Shown: positions 48,568 through 62,553 of the stretch, piece by piece
Numbering within the stretch: the stretch's first letter is position 1
Layout: each line of letters starts with the position of its first letter
Source: Trichaptum fuscoviolaceum
Lineage: Eukaryota > Basidiomycota > Agaricomycetes > Hymenochaetales > Trichaptaceae
Assembly (NCBI GenBank): GCA_910574455.1
Contig: CAJSYZ010000006.1
Span: 977,981 to 1,041,980, forward strand
Reading direction: 5' to 3'
Length of the DNA: 64,000 nt
Program-made: the position numbers and the translations under genes
Notes under the pieces: model-generated
The model's database searches: none
Seen by the model: only the letters and a program-made list of their open reading frames with translations
What the model was told of the DNA's origin: nothing

Positions 48568-49107
48568 ATAGGAAGGGCGGACGTCCTGTTTTGGAAGGGG
48601 CGGCCCCACACGGATTGTCCTTACCGTTTGCGCACACGCTCTTGACTCATTTGAACGAACGTTGCTGATCGTCCTCAGAATTCCGGGCGTCGGATCATGG
48701 TCGATCTTCTCCATGCGACACTTCGCGAGAGCCACGAATTCAGTCGTCGGTACCGGTTGTCTACCATGCGAAACAAATACATCCTTACGTTCCGGCTTTG
48801 CAAAGGATCAGATGCACTTTAACCAGTACAATTGAAATCAAGATCAATGTTCGCACACAGATGCAATTTCTTACGAGATTTTGAGTCACTGGAATTATGG
48901 ATGGTCCTGCGGCCTAGCGTTTCGACCTGATGAAGGTGGCCGATACTCCGCACATTGAAGAGCCTTTCAACCAAAGTCCAGAGGCTTTGTCGCAACCTAA
49001 AAGGTATAAAAGGTAGGGAAGTCACTTTCATTTTTGCTCAGCAACGATCATAGGGAGCACTCGTAAAACAGATACTTTTCACCACTCACTTTTCCAGTAC
49101 GCTAGAA
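48568..49107. other. Intergenic region upstream of the LysM gene
   Basis: Contains the LysM promoter with its TATA box. Minus-strand ORFs at 48520-48735 and 48819-49031 show no motif. Confidence 0.5.
49005..49012 (+). promoter_or_regulatory. TATA box of the LysM gene
   Basis: TATAAAAG, 103 nt before the ATG at 49108, with a plausible leader of about 70 nt between them. Confidence 0.75.
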
Positions 49108-49764
49108 ATGCTTTCCGTTGTTGTTGTTGCTCTGGCTCTTTCGGTCCTCCAGGCACCATTTAGTGAGTCTATCGAGTTGCAGGATAGAATAAGCATAGCA
49201 AACGTACTAATAACCATAAAGATGCATTGGCACAGTCTAGTGATTGTGCGCGCCCATTCGTTGTAAGCTCCGGAGACACCTGCGATGGTATCTCTGCTGC
49301 TAACAACGCCTCTACGTGAGGCCGCCTACATTTGATGCTTATATTCATTCAATGCTCACCTCCAACATAGCTTCCAATTGGCCTTTGTGAATCCACAAAT
49401 CAATGCGGACTGCACGAACCTGGCGCCGGATGAGGTTCGTATTTTACACATTCGAGAAGCTCTTGAAACTTGAAGCTAATGTTTAATCTCACAGCCACTC
49501 TGCCTGGGTATTATTGGCCAAGATTGCAACGTCACGCACGTAGTTGCGTCTGGAGATAGCTGCTCATCTATTGAGACAGCGGCCGGAATTCCGCTCTCAA
49601 CGCTCCTCGCGAACAATCAAAATGTTGATGCCGATTGCACGAATATCTATGTCGGAGAAGTAAGCCTTTCAAAAATCGACTGATCAACTTACAACTCACC
49701 GCTTGTCCGAAAGGTCTTATGCGTTTCGAGCACTGTTTTCAACTATACGACTAAAGCTGACTAG
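49108..49764 (+). CDS. Small secreted protein with two LysM domains
   Basis: Five exons encode about 140 residues. The signal peptide (MLSVVVVALALSVLQAPF, cleaved around NALAQ) precedes LysM 1 (FVVSSGDTCDGISAANN, QLAFVNPQINADCTNLAPDEPLCLG) and LysM 2 (HVVASGDSCSSIETAAG, LSTLLANNQNVDADCTNIYVGEVLCVS). Each LysM has the SGD(T/S)C opening and the NP/NN...DCTNL/I...G/P(D)EXLC ending with paired cysteines, as in fungal-type LysM effectors. The protein ends in TTKAD with TAG at 49762-49764 and has no GPI signal or catalytic domain. LysM binds chitin or other N-acetylglucosamine polymers. In pathogens such proteins mask chitin; in saprotrophs they may protect hyphal walls. Which role applies here is unknown. 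Confidence 0.93.
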
Positions 49765-50412
49765 GGATCGGGTGTCGCTTGAAGCGAAGAGTTACATTTC
49801 ATTTGGATTTATCAAGTTTCCTTTTCATAGTCTGGTATCTGTTTGGGCTGCTTGAGTTGGCACTCCTTTAGCGTCTTTGTGGGAATATAACTGAACATTG
49901 TTGTCTCACTTTTCATTCGGGAGGCTCAGTCATCCATTTCGAAGGAAGCAACATGTTGACAGGGAGCGGATGATCCCATGTACTAGTCTTCCTCTTAAGT
50001 GATACGCCGTTTCGATATCTTGCATGCCAGAGACTCTTAAAGTCAGCGCATTCAGAGTCCGATGCGATTTGAGCGCGTTTCAGTTCACTGGGGCCAAGAG
50101 CACCTTGTCGTCTGTTAATCCGAGGTAACAGGGTGAAGTTGCAACCCCGTGGTCTTCAGTAAATTAGAATGCACAATAGCTTGATATCGAAGTTTTATGC
50201 ATGAGATAAAGTGCAACCTGGAAGAGTATGACAGAATTCATGAGGGCGAACTTGTAGTAGCGTCATAAACCATTCCAAACACACGTCAACAAGATTTCTG
50301 GCTACATAGAATTGTCTATTGGTCAACCCGCGTTCTTTGCCTTCAAGTTTAGAGTGACTCTACACTTGTTCTGTATCTTTTTCACGGTCAAACTCTTAGA
50401 ACATACCTGAAA
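49765..50412. other. Intergenic region between two rightward genes
   Basis: 3' flank of the LysM gene and promoter of ISY1. Nothing further could be supported. Confidence 0.5.
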
Positions 50413-51538
50413 ATGGTGAGGTCTGCACTGTCCTCAGAAAGTTTCAATATTGACGTTCGTATAGGCGCGTAATGAAGAGAAAGCTCAGTCCATGCTCTAT
50501 CGCTTTCGCGAGGCCCAAGCTGCAGAACTTGGTCTCGGCACCCGCAGTGACCGAAGGCCACGTATGGCGAGTGCCTGTAAGAGCTTACGAGAATGTGAAA
50601 GATGGAGAGGTGAAATACTAAGAGAAATCAGCCGGAAGGTGTCGAAGATCCAAGATGGTACGCCTGAAGCAGTGTATACCATACCGAATGCCATCTGACT
50701 ACTTGTCCAATAGCTGGACTAACGGACTATGAAGTTCGCGACCTTAACGATGAAATCAACAAACTACTACGAGAGAAACGGCACTGGGAGAATCAAATTG
50801 TTGCGCTAGGAGGGGCAAACTATCGACGGAATGTGGCTATGTTGGATGATGACGGGAAAGAAGTCCCAGGTACGAAGGGATACAAGTTAGTCGTATTGTC
50901 ATTGATTTTCGTTCTCTCTATGTTTATTAACTCCATTTTAGGTACTTCGGACGTGCAAAGGAGCTTCCTGGTGTCAAGGAGCTCTTTCAAAGTCGCGCAA
51001 AGGAGGAGGAGGAAGAGAGTCAAGCTCAGGCTTTTTACAAAAAGTTCGCAGGTCAAGGCCCTTCATATTATGGTGATCTAGACGAAAAAGACGGCTCGCT
51101 GCTAAAGTTTGAAGAGGAAGCGGAGGCAGAAGGTATGTCTGTGCATGGATTTCTTACTATTCTACATAACTAACGCTTGTTCTAGATTGGGAATTAGCTT
51201 ACTCAAACTTGCGAGAAGCTCTGGGCCTACCAGATGATGACCCACCACCAAAAATACCTGGGCGAGATCGCAAAGCTCCAATCGATGTCACAATCACGAA
51301 CGGTCAGGAGGATGTCGAAATGGATGGAACGAATGGCACCGCTGCGCCATCCAATGGAGTGGATTCTTCACCTAGTGAAGATGTGGTACTACGAAGTGCG
51401 CAGGCTGCAGCCGCATTCATCCCGTCTCTTTCTCCTCAAGACCTTCTGCCACCAAAGCTTCCGACAAAGGAAGAATTAGAAGGTGTCCTACTCGATTTGC
51501 GCAAAAAAGCACTGGTCGAAGAATATTTCGGCGAATAA
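50413..51538 (+). CDS. ISY1: Pre-mRNA-splicing factor ISY1
   Basis: Component of the NineTeen complex (Prp19-associated) acting at the first catalytic step of splicing. The first exon is only the ATG (50413-50415). A 49 nt intron (50416-50464) follows and exon 2 starts at 50465, giving the strictly conserved MARNEEKAQSMLYRFREAQ. Further blocks are ISRKVSKIQDAGL, YEVRDLNDEINKLLREKRHWENQI, LGGANYRR and YKYFGRAKELPGVKELF. A charged, less conserved C-terminal half has KKLxxKE-like and acidic stretches, ending in KKALVEEYFGE and TAA. Coiled-coil potential is high in the first 120 residues. About 280 residues, as in other fungi. Introns also lie near 50652-50712, 50882-50940 and 51132-51184. Confidence 0.95.
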
Positions 51539-51796
51539 CCTAGAGCCTACATACCTACTACTATATAATCTATAATACTGTATTTGCCATTGCATCCTGT
51601 TTCTGTAGGCCATATCGAATGGAGGCCATGTATGAGCTTGACGATAAACATGAATTTATGCATCCGTACATTAGTTTCGAACAGCGAGACTTATAAAGTA
51701 CAGACTTGGACTGCTGATTTAATTGAAATATGGATACATGAATAATGTTTTAAAGTTACTGTAGAATCCTTGAGTGATAAAAGCGAGAATACATAT

Positions 51797-54307
51797 TCAT
51801 TCTTGCAACCATGACAGCCTATTATTAGCTTCAAAGTAATCCACGAAGAACAGCTTCCCATTAGCATCTTTAGCTCTATTTCCATGTTCACCCCACTCTT
51901 CTTTTGACCACGATTCCATGACGTGGAAATCAGGCGGGCTGCCATACTTTTTGCAGAAGTACGAGCGGATCCAGAATGCGCTTAGAGATAATTGGTACTG
52001 CGCAATCATTATCGCGTCGGCGCCATACCAATGAACGAGTTTCGTTTGAGCATCCCGGCTGTTGATCATAGATAGCAGATGGCTAGCATCCTGAGCTAGG
52101 AATTCACTGTATGTGATTGGAAGCATGCCAAGTATATCCCGGGACTGAAATTCGTCGAAGTCCCAATCGTCGTTAGTGTCGCCTTCGTACTTCGTGAGAT
52201 AAATCCGCTCTCCCGATCGAAAGAGGACTCGACCCTGGTTCTGTTCGTTGTAGAGCACAGGGATCATATCACCGAGGATATACAGTCTGGTTCGCGCTCG
52301 TAAAGAAGGGATATCACCAGGATCATGTAATAAGTCATGAGGACCCCATCTCGGCCAGGAAGGAAGCCAATGCCAGATACCCTTGAAGTTGGACCAGTCA
52401 TCCGACCAACCTGGGATCTGACGTCGAATTGTGAAAGGTTCCTTCCATAAACGATTTGCTAGCGCAGTAATCTCAGGCGTGTTCTTTAGGTCCATACATC
52501 TGTCCTGGAGGTAATAGTAGGCTGGGAGGTCCAATCGAACGCACGCCTACGCGAAAAAAAAAGTGTGAGCATTTCATGAAGATTGAAATAGCAGCAAAGC
52601 TTACCTCTTCTTCTGAAGGCATTGACATCTGTGTAGTACAGGGAATATCATCTTGAACACTACCGGACGACAAGGTGTCTGGGCCAGCGAAGTCAAGCAC
52701 ACATAACTCCCCGGTGATGCTGCAAAGAACCGCGATACCTCTTCCATCGTCGAAGTCACAACTCGAAAGGGTCTGCAATAAAGGCGTCCCATTGGTTGGA
52801 GCAATCTGTGGTTCATGCGCCTCAGCGTAGGCATCTTGTTCGTGTTCCGGCATTCGCGTAAATTGGGAGTCAAGCGTCAAGCTCGACAAATACAATGCTG
52901 CATATGAACGATACCGAGTCCGACTGGGGTATCCAACCCAAAGGACGGTCCGCTGATGCACCCCAATGATGAATCGAGCTGCATCCAAGCCACCGCGGAT
53001 CGGGCAGGCAGTCCCGTAAGTGTCATGTAGAGCGAAAGAGGTTTCACCAGAGTCGCCTACTACAGAGCAGGAAAGCACAACAGGGTATAAAAATTCGCCT
53101 TCACGCAAGTTGATTTGTAGACACGGAATTCCTAGCTCAAGACTCTCTTCCTCGAGGGTCCCAGTAATGTCGGAGAAGAGAGCTTCGACTGTAAGGTAGG
53201 GAAGCGCAAGGCAAGTAATCCAGGAGACTTCTTCAAGATTCATGTGGACCTCTTCGCGATGGGAATGCAGGAGGGAGATGCGGAAAATATGCATTCTTGT
53301 TAATAGAACGACAATTAGATAGTCCTTCCAGATCCCCATAGAACAACATGATTCCTACGCAATTACGAGTTGATTTAGAATATTTGTAAGTGGAAACTGA
53401 GGATGAAGTATCGTTACTTACCGGTTTTACATGTCTTTCTATGAAAGGGCAATTAGCTGTGATGGACTCAGGCTTGACCGCTGATTTATCTTGAATTGGA
53501 AAGCGAAGTGGTACGATTCGTCCCGTTTCCCAGTTAGCAATGCAGGGATATTCGTCGACGCCATCGTTGACGGCATATCCAACATATTCACCTCGCAGCA
53601 AGCGCACGTGAGAGGCACCAGTCAACTTTTTCAGCTGCTTGATACAAACTTGACCGTCGAACTTGACCAAATCTAAGACAAGGATGAATGGGGCACTGGA
53701 AACACGATCTTGTTAAAGATGTTCACAAAATGGTGTTTAAAACGTACCTAGTCGCTACTGTCAACACAACGTGGACATAAACTCCAGTGTCCTCAACTAT
53801 GCCATCGGTGATTGGACCCGATAAGGGTAGCACCGTACAAGGACCCTCCAAGTCAGTGTGCGACAAATCCCATACCGCAAGTCTGGCACTGGAGAGATTC
53901 GCAGATGCAACTAGACACCATCTACCTCGTATGATTTTCGTCCATGTGATACCTTCATATGTGCGAGTCCTGAATGACTTCACGACGCCAGTTCGATAAG
54001 TCTTTTGCAGAAGATAAGCGTGCTTGATCCATGATTTGATATCAGGTGCCGTGGCTTGACATAGAGGGATACTATTTGACGGTAGAGGAAGTCTCCTCCG
54101 TAAGACATCATTTTGAAGGAAGTTATTCCAAAGCGTCTTGTCTTGGCTGATTTGATTCGCGAGACAACGACAAACCTACAAAGATGTTAGCATATTGAAG
54201 GTCAGTTTTATTTAACTTACTCGCTGGAGGACTGCAAGATCACTTAGTGATAGAATAGTCCATATGATGAAGTGCACGTCGGAAGGAAGATCCAGGAAAG
54301 ATGGCAT
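51797..54307 (-). CDS. F-box protein
   Basis: The N terminus, MPSFLDLPSDVHFIIWTILSLSDLAVLQR, then CRCLANQISQDKTLWNNF after an intron, fits the F-box consensus (LPxD/E at the start, hydrophobic helices, CRxL and a final W). This suggests an SCF ubiquitin-ligase adaptor binding Skp1. The start is the first true ATG of the frame at 54307; upstream open sequence begins with TTG and is not used. The rest, about 700 residues in six or more exons, shows beta-rich, propeller-like segments such as RGRWCLVASANLSSARLAVWDLSH and GRGIAVLCSITGELCVLDFAG, then a C-terminal domain with WHWLPSWPRWGPHDLL and ending in RLSWLQE. No standard repeats (WD40 GH-WD) are clear. The gene belongs to a large agaricomycete F-box family whose targets are unknown. 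Confidence 0.8.
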
Positions 54308-55593
54308 TGGCGCGCGCAGTAGCTTTCGTTGGTCAACAGATGGTAGATTCAAAGACTCGGAGTCGAGATGTGCTTTTGAAGATAGAACTCGATGACTCAA
54401 ATGCTAGTTCTCGTAAAAAAAAACAGGCCGTGTGATAGATAAAAGATTGGCGTTGGATGTTGTTGTATTTCCAGAACAACATGATAATACTCAAATGAGA
54501 GCGACGCTTAATTTTAGTCCGTGTCGCCCGACACTCCGAGTCCACTCCGAGTCCTTATTACTAATCAGCAGGACTACTAGGCTACTATTAGTAATAGATG
54601 ATGCTACAAGTAGTACTATCATACTACAAAGCGGAGACAAACAACCGTACACTGGCATCACCGAGAACCCACATTCTCACACTCAATTTTCCTGCCTATG
54701 GATTCTCAAGAACTCGGACGGTCATTAATTTCCTTCGTAAATTGCCAGGAAACAGTCTGCTACCATCCTTTCACTTTGAGCTCTAATTCTCGGGTTCTGC
54801 ATTCATTGTTGTTCTACCTCGGGCAGCAGTCACGGTCTTCAGCAAGATTAGCATGTACAAACAGTACTTGAACCGAGTTAGACGTAATGGCCCTCCGGCT
54901 CTTTACTACAACTACTAGTACTAGTAGTACCAGTACGCCGCCCGAAATCCCCGCGCAGTTTACGGATCAGGTATTCATTAAAGTTGCCTGGCTCCAATTG
55001 CGTAAAAACGAAGATACTTGTCACCTCTTGGGACTATAGAGGAACGGAGATGCCTTGACCGCGATGCCCCTTGCTTACCTTGTCCTGTGGTGAAAAGGGT
55101 CACCTCTTCAACTGTATATCGGCTGAAACGAGATGATCTTAGCCGATGAACGCGTTGATATTCCAGAGTGTCCTACGCGATGGCCATTTGGTGAACTGAA
55201 AAACATCTGGATAAAACAAGGATATCGTCATTTAAACACATCACGAGTAAGCCAGAAACTCTTGTTTTCTGTTGATGTCGTTGTCTTCTGAGATTTACTC
55301 ATGCGCTTCTGGCAAAGGATGGACTTCTTGTTTTGCGTGCAGAAAGCAGCTGAGAGTCGAACCTCCGCTTCCCTTAGTTGTTTGCGTCTCGTCCTATATA
55401 ATGAGCTTCTTCAGCGTTTGCTGAAGTATCACCACTCATAACTTTCCTTCCCTTTCATTCAGTTGATCTGAACCTGCTACTAGCTGTTCTCAGTTGACCT
55501 GGGCAGCTTCCTCACGTCTTCAACACACACACTCCTCCGCTCAAGCGATCTTGCTCACAATCTCTTAATCTTTTGCTTATATTTGTTGCCACT
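54308..55593. other. Divergent intergenic region, 1.3 kb
   Basis: Upstream region of the F-box and MYND genes. Contains ACTAGT/AGTAGT-rich simple sequence (54555-54615 and 54910-54936), a direct CCGAGTCC repeat near 54535-54556, and a CT-rich segment before the MYND ATG. No coding region was identified. Confidence 0.6.
54911..54928. repeat. Perfect 18 bp palindrome of ACTAGT words
   Basis: ACTACTAGTACTAGTAGT is identical to its reverse complement and sits within a short TAG/TAC-rich stretch. It lies 665 nt upstream of the MYND gene and about 600 nt from the F-box start. Confidence 0.85.
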
Positions 55594-57374
55594 ATGCCAT
55601 CCTACGCTCTGGAGACGCCTGTGTCTTGGAACGGTCGATCTCAACCACTGTGTTGGAGCTGGGGCGCTGTAGAAGTAAGTTGTCGAACTCGATTGATTGA
55701 TGGCTGACAAACTCTTAATTAAATTCCTTTAAGATTGCTCACTATGTGAGAGAAAAGCGGGAGAAGGCTTTTCGTTCATTCGAAATGGAAACCCAGGATT
55801 CAGAGCGCAGCCAAGAAACGCAAGATTTTGATGTCTTGGTTAACCAAATCCTCCTTTATTGCTTGTGGGTTATCTTGTACCTTTCTTCCTTGTCGACTCA
55901 TCTAATCGTAGTGACTAAAGGGAAAATAGAGAAGTTTATGTGCTTCATGAGAGAAGAACGGCAAGGGGTGGGAAAACAAAGGAGCCATACAAATTTACAA
56001 TCCGTCTTCGTAACAGGAGGGTTCCTATCACAGACGTGTACTCTGCGCTTGGTGAGTTTCAAAATAGATTTTCCTCGTTTGCGCATACGATTGATCCTAC
56101 GGAAATGTGTACAGGGTGGTTCATCTCATATGCAGAACCTGCATATAATGGGCCAAGCGCGGTTCAATCTTATCGCATTCGCCACCTCTGCTATGCACGC
56201 ATGTGCTTTTCCATTGGATTCAATCTCTATGATACGACAAATATGCAAAAAGCTCAGTCTGATGGCCAGCCCCCAAACCCGGTGCCATTCCCGACCAAAA
56301 CCCATTTATTTCTTGTTGGGGAGTTTCCCTTACTAACCTCATACGAGAAACCATCGAATGACTGGGTACCTCCAAACTTTAAACATAGCCTGTCAGCATC
56401 ATTGCCAGCGGACATAGTAAAACCAGAATCGAAAAAGGGCATATCTATCTCGCTATCGAAAGCCAGGGAATGGCGCAGAGAATATCTGAATGGACTTCCC
56501 CTAGCGACTCCTCCTATAGGCCAAGTCACCAACAACATGCGAGACTTACAACGTTGGCCAGTGTCAAATTGTGCTGAGACTCTCAACGCCATTGGGTAGG
56601 ATTCTCTTATACCACGTATATCACTTTCTTAACAACTGCTGAATGAGAACAAATAGGAACTTCAGGCCCGAAGGCTTAACTGTAGGATTTGGGGAAGCTT
56701 TAGAAGTATGGAGAACACGCTTTGATTACACCTCTTTCGACGATATGTTGTCTCGTGCCCAGGCTGATCCTTGCAAACAATGCTGCTATCTTTTCACCAA
56801 CTCTTTGGTTACTCAACAAGAGCTTTCCCGAGGAGTGATCACGGGTCCTATTCCACCCCCGCTCGTTCCAGCACAGAACTTCGTCGACATGGTATGTGCT
56901 ATGTAATTAACAACTTGAGGATCTCACAAACGCTTGCTTTCTCACTTTTAGAATAGTATTCCAAGGTGTTTGCGATGCCAGAAGGGAGTAGCGAGTGAGC
57001 TCGTCCCCTGTCAAAATTGTGGCCAGAAAGCAGTAAGTATGCATATTTGCGTCATCTCAGAGTGACAAACAAACAACATGCTCATTATTAACAACATAAT
57101 CTTCCAGTGGTGCTCTGACCAGTGCTATACGGAGGATGCTCCAGTCCACGGAGGGCAGTGTGGGCCATCTTCTGGTCCAGCTCCGGCGTGGACTGCGCAC
57201 TCTCGTCATGCGACATCTGCATCGGCATGGCCTCCTTCGGGCTCCGCTTACCCACCTTTCTTACATGCCGCAGCCGCAACGGTTCCTCAAAACATAGCCG
57301 ATCTTTATGGGTATTATAATGTTGCAGGAAACCATCAATTTAACGCAGGAATGGGCCCTTTTTATCCTCAGTAG
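55594..57374 (+). CDS. Unknown protein with C-terminal MYND zinc finger
   Basis: About 480 residues in seven or so exons. The ATG at 55594 gives MPSYALETPVSWNGRSQPLCWSWGAVE, followed after an intron by a helical segment (IAHYVREKREKAFRSFE). A central globular region (YKFTIRLRNRRVPITDVYSAL, GWFISYAEPAYNGPSAVQSYR, HLFLVGEFPLL) matches nothing I know. The C-terminal finger has CLRC, CQNC, WCSDQC and H-x3-C. These cysteines and histidine fit the MYND pattern C-x2-C...C-x2-C-x4-(Y/F/W)C-x3-C...H-x3-C. The tail is Pro/Ser/Ala-rich. MYND fingers mostly bind proline-rich peptides in regulators and SMYD-type methyltransferases; no SET domain is seen. One short intron (about 44 nt, donor GTACCT) is inferred near 55877-55920. 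Confidence 0.78.
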
Positions 57375-57510
57375 AATATGTTATTAGTGCACATAATTCT
57401 GTACTCAATTATGCCTCCGTCAATTCTCAGACTGTTCTGATGTAATTAATTTCGGACAATTCTTTTATAACATCTGTGGTCGGCGAATTCAGAGGGAAAG
57501 GCATTCTTTA

Positions 57511-59545
<2,035 letters not shown>

Positions 59546-60647
59546 TCAGCTCTTCGATTTGATCCTCTTTTCGCTATGCCGTTTGCTCTTAGAAGATGGA
59601 GAACTGGTGCTGCTCTTAGCGTCTCTGACGGCAGCCTTGTCCGATTCGGCAAAGAAGAGAATCGTGTTTCCTAAGAGGGTCCACCACAGCCCGAGTGTAT
59701 ATCCAAGCACCGCACCGTACGCAGGCAATAGAGGCCAAGCCTAATGTGTAGTTCACATAAGTGCTAAACTTGTCACTAAGGATAGATATATACTCACTTG
59801 CCAAGGTCTGTCCCAGTCAAGTGCAATCGGAATTGCGCCTAACCAGGCCCCAACTACGGAGGACACGGCCGGATAGACGAGAAAACGTTCGAACGGGGTA
59901 TTTGGACTGGTGAGATGTCAGATGTAAATGCCGGCAAGGACGTTCTTGAACACTTACGAAAGCTCCGCAAACAGACGCAGCCACGTAAAGCGATGCGCTT
60001 CTGAGACTGAAGGCAGGCGTAGGGTGTAGACGGAGGGATACACAGTCAATATAGACATCAATAGCGCAAGAGCATACGTCTTGGAGAAATGCCTAGAGAC
60101 AGGTAAACTATCGGCATGTGAACAACGCAAAACCAAAGTATGGTCACGCACGATACAAACGGGGCACCGAAGAGAACCGCTACCACTTGATAGGCTACAG
60201 AGGCGACTAGCGTAGCAAGAATCGAGTCCTTTAGCGTCTACGCAGCTACGAGGTTCAGCGAAAGAACCGAGCAAACGATGAACTGGCAACACGTACCAAT
60301 AGCCTTTCCGTCCCGCTGTTCAGCTTTCTCTTCATCTTCGCTTCATCATCTTCTCCGAATATGTGTGCCCGGGCGCTATTCCTTTCGGATTTCAGCCATC
60401 CAGCCCACGATGCCTGCACAACGGCTGTTCCGACACAGAGCCAAGCGACGGTTAGGAGGGGATCTGCTGTGAGCGGCTGGAGGAATGCATGTTGGGGTCG
60501 ATCCTTCGACGACTCTTGAGGTGGTAAAGACGTTAACAGGTACGACGAGCGAGGCAAGTAAAGGGCAGTAAAGACTATGAGCAATGAGTGGACGCCTACT
60601 AGTGAGGCAAACCGCGAAAGAGGAAAGTCGAGGATGGAGGAGGACAT
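59546..60647 (-). CDS. GPI11: GPI11 / PIG-F, GPI-anchor ethanolamine-phosphate step
   Basis: ER polytopic protein that supports the ethanolamine-phosphate transferases Gpi7/Gpi13 in GPI anchor synthesis. The ATG at 60647 ([13 protein letters not shown]) precedes hydrophobic segments [75 protein letters not shown] and the C-terminal pair around [23 protein letters not shown]. The hallmark [16 protein letters not shown] is formed across an intron near 59760-59812. The cytoplasmic end is Ser/Lys-rich, ending in KRIKSKS. Five or so exons, about 270 residues. An alternative start at 60707 adds 20 residues. It supplies anchors needed by proteins such as the CFEM protein in this window. Confidence 0.88.
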
Positions 60648-61559
60648 TCTGGTACTGAAAGTGATGACATCTCTCACAATTTCGCAAGATTTACAGTCGT
60701 TTCTCACGGTGATTTACTAAACGTTGAAACGCAACACTGGCATGTCTTCTTCAACTTTCTCTTTACACTCACAGATACTTATGCTCGATATCCTTGACAA
60801 TCTTGAATGCCAGTCATACTTAGAGACTAGAGAACCATATGAGAAGACATATCTAGCTTGTCATCGATCGTGATGTGCTGCGACGAGGTGTGACACCCAC
60901 AAAGCCCGCAAACCATAGATCCCTGCCTCATCGTTTGAAGCTCGTAGCTTGGACAAGTTGGGGACTACTGACTCTTCGTAATTGAGCGCCCGATATGCTT
61001 TTTTCAACAAGTACCCGCTATAAGCCGATATCTATCTCTCCGTATATATACACCGTGGCTCAGTCGCTCTGTTGTAGACGAAAGGGTTCCCACTCCTATG
61101 CGAAATCAAAAGCATGGATTCTGATAAAGGGCGAGGCTCTTACTTTTGATACAACCAGCCCTGGCAGTCGGGTCTGCACCAGCAGTTTTGGTTCGACGCG
61201 TTCCCCGAGGGACATAATACGGTTTTTAAAACACGAGCCATCACGGACCAGGAGTAAAGTATGTACATATTCCTCATATCACCTGTTGTTTCATGGTTCT
61301 TCTCGTCTAGGTATGTATACCTAAATGCCCACAAATCACCAAGGTCATACGCCACAATCGGAGGAGAATAAGGTGATTCATGCTTGACGCAGTGAAGCAC
61401 CCTTCATTAGTATTGAGTTGGTCTTCTAACCCGCAGAACTCCAGAACTTAAAGCAGAGGCAGTACATTCTTGTCCGCGCTGGTGATCACTGAACAGACAT
61501 AAGTGCTGTTGCCGTCGCGCGGCTCACTTTTCAGCTTGGGACACGAAGCAAAATAATTC
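60648..61559. other. Intergenic region, 0.9 kb
   Basis: Upstream of GPI11. ORFs at 60995-61324 plus and 61140-61400 minus overlap and have no motif. No repeat was seen. Confidence 0.5.
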
Positions 61560-61921
61560 TTATCCCATCCGACCGCCGCATGCAGTCGGAGCCGACGAAT
61601 ATGGGAATACAAGAACCTGCGAGGACGTTGTCAGTAAGCATACTGAGGAATTTATGGATACGGATTTGAAATACTCTCTCAGAAATTTTCCAACCACTTT
61701 CAGCAAATGGACATCTTGACCGTCGCTGAAGTGGATACGACGCACCATTGGTCCGATGAACTCCTTCAGTGCGCTAGGAGCACATAGGCACTGACCGACG
61801 AGGGAGGGGATGAGAGAAGTCATAAACTTCATACAAGAGGTTTGAGATTATATATGACGTACCGTATAATATCCCCAACTTGAAGCCAGTCTGAAGGTAA
61901 TTTATCTTTAAGCATGCTCAT
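61560..61921 (-). CDS. Possible small gene or gene fragment
   Basis: Not recognised. An ATG at 61921 gives MSMLKDKLPSDWLQVGDIIR up to a GTACGT donor. Using acceptor CTCCTAG joins ALKEFIGPMVRRIHFSDGQD and VHLLKVVGKFLREYFKSV. A second intron (GTATGC...CCTCGCAG) joins VLVFPYSSAPTACGGRMG and TAA at 61562-61560, giving a total of about 80 residues. The first peptide is typical of a folded domain, so this may be the start of a truncated or decayed larger gene. Both splice choices are inferred. Confidence 0.35.
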
Positions 61922-62553
61922 GGCGGTGAGTAATAGCTACATAGCAGCTTCACACTCCTATACGCATACCCCTGATCTACTTCAAGTTGCGTAGCATATT
62001 ATGATCGACAAGCTTTTTTTATAAACAGTTCAACATTCTCGAATCGTATCGATAGTTAGACAACTATTGTTGAGGACTGTGATCATTATGGGGGCGAGCA
62101 TGTTACCCGATTTGGGTTCAGATACGGCTGACTAATCACGCATGTACTATATATTTCTCGTAGTACATTTCTATACAGGCCAGCGTTCTTTGCTCTTGAC
62201 TGCCACCGTCTGTGGTACACTCTCTAGACCACCAATCTCATGTCCACCATTGTCAACATTCATATTACACACTTTGCGACTGTTCCACAACCCTGCGAAT
62301 GAAGAAACTGAAAGTCAGGGTCACTGGCAGATAAGATTTCTGAAACTTGATTACTCAATCTGCTCAAAGCAAATCAGTTTCTGGATCGCTGTTGCCGGTC
62401 TAGCTCCTTTTCCGGCTGCAAAAGTAAGGTACTCGGTACCTCGTCTCTTCTCTTCTCTTCATCTCTGATGCTACTTATCTCTTCTCCCTAGGCGACGAAG
62501 CATTTCGACCTCTTGCTCTCTTTTCTTTCTTTTTCACTTTTCGACTTGAGGTC
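61922..62553. other. Divergent region upstream of the SGNH gene
   Basis: Ends in a strongly pyrimidine-rich stretch (TCTTCTCTTCTC and TTTTCTTTCTTTTTC, 62443-62535) immediately before the SGNH ATG, a common core promoter style in this group. The ORF at 62142-62468 is not supported. Confidence 0.55.

Noticed and set aside
54308..54400. N-terminal extension of the F-box protein
   Set aside because: The upstream open stretch starts with TTG, not ATG. The F-box consensus begins right after the ATG at 54307.
55340..55400. Possible minus-strand tRNA (GAGTCGAACC looks like an inverted B box)
   Set aside because: The flanking bases do not form a T stem, and no A box or acceptor stem is present.
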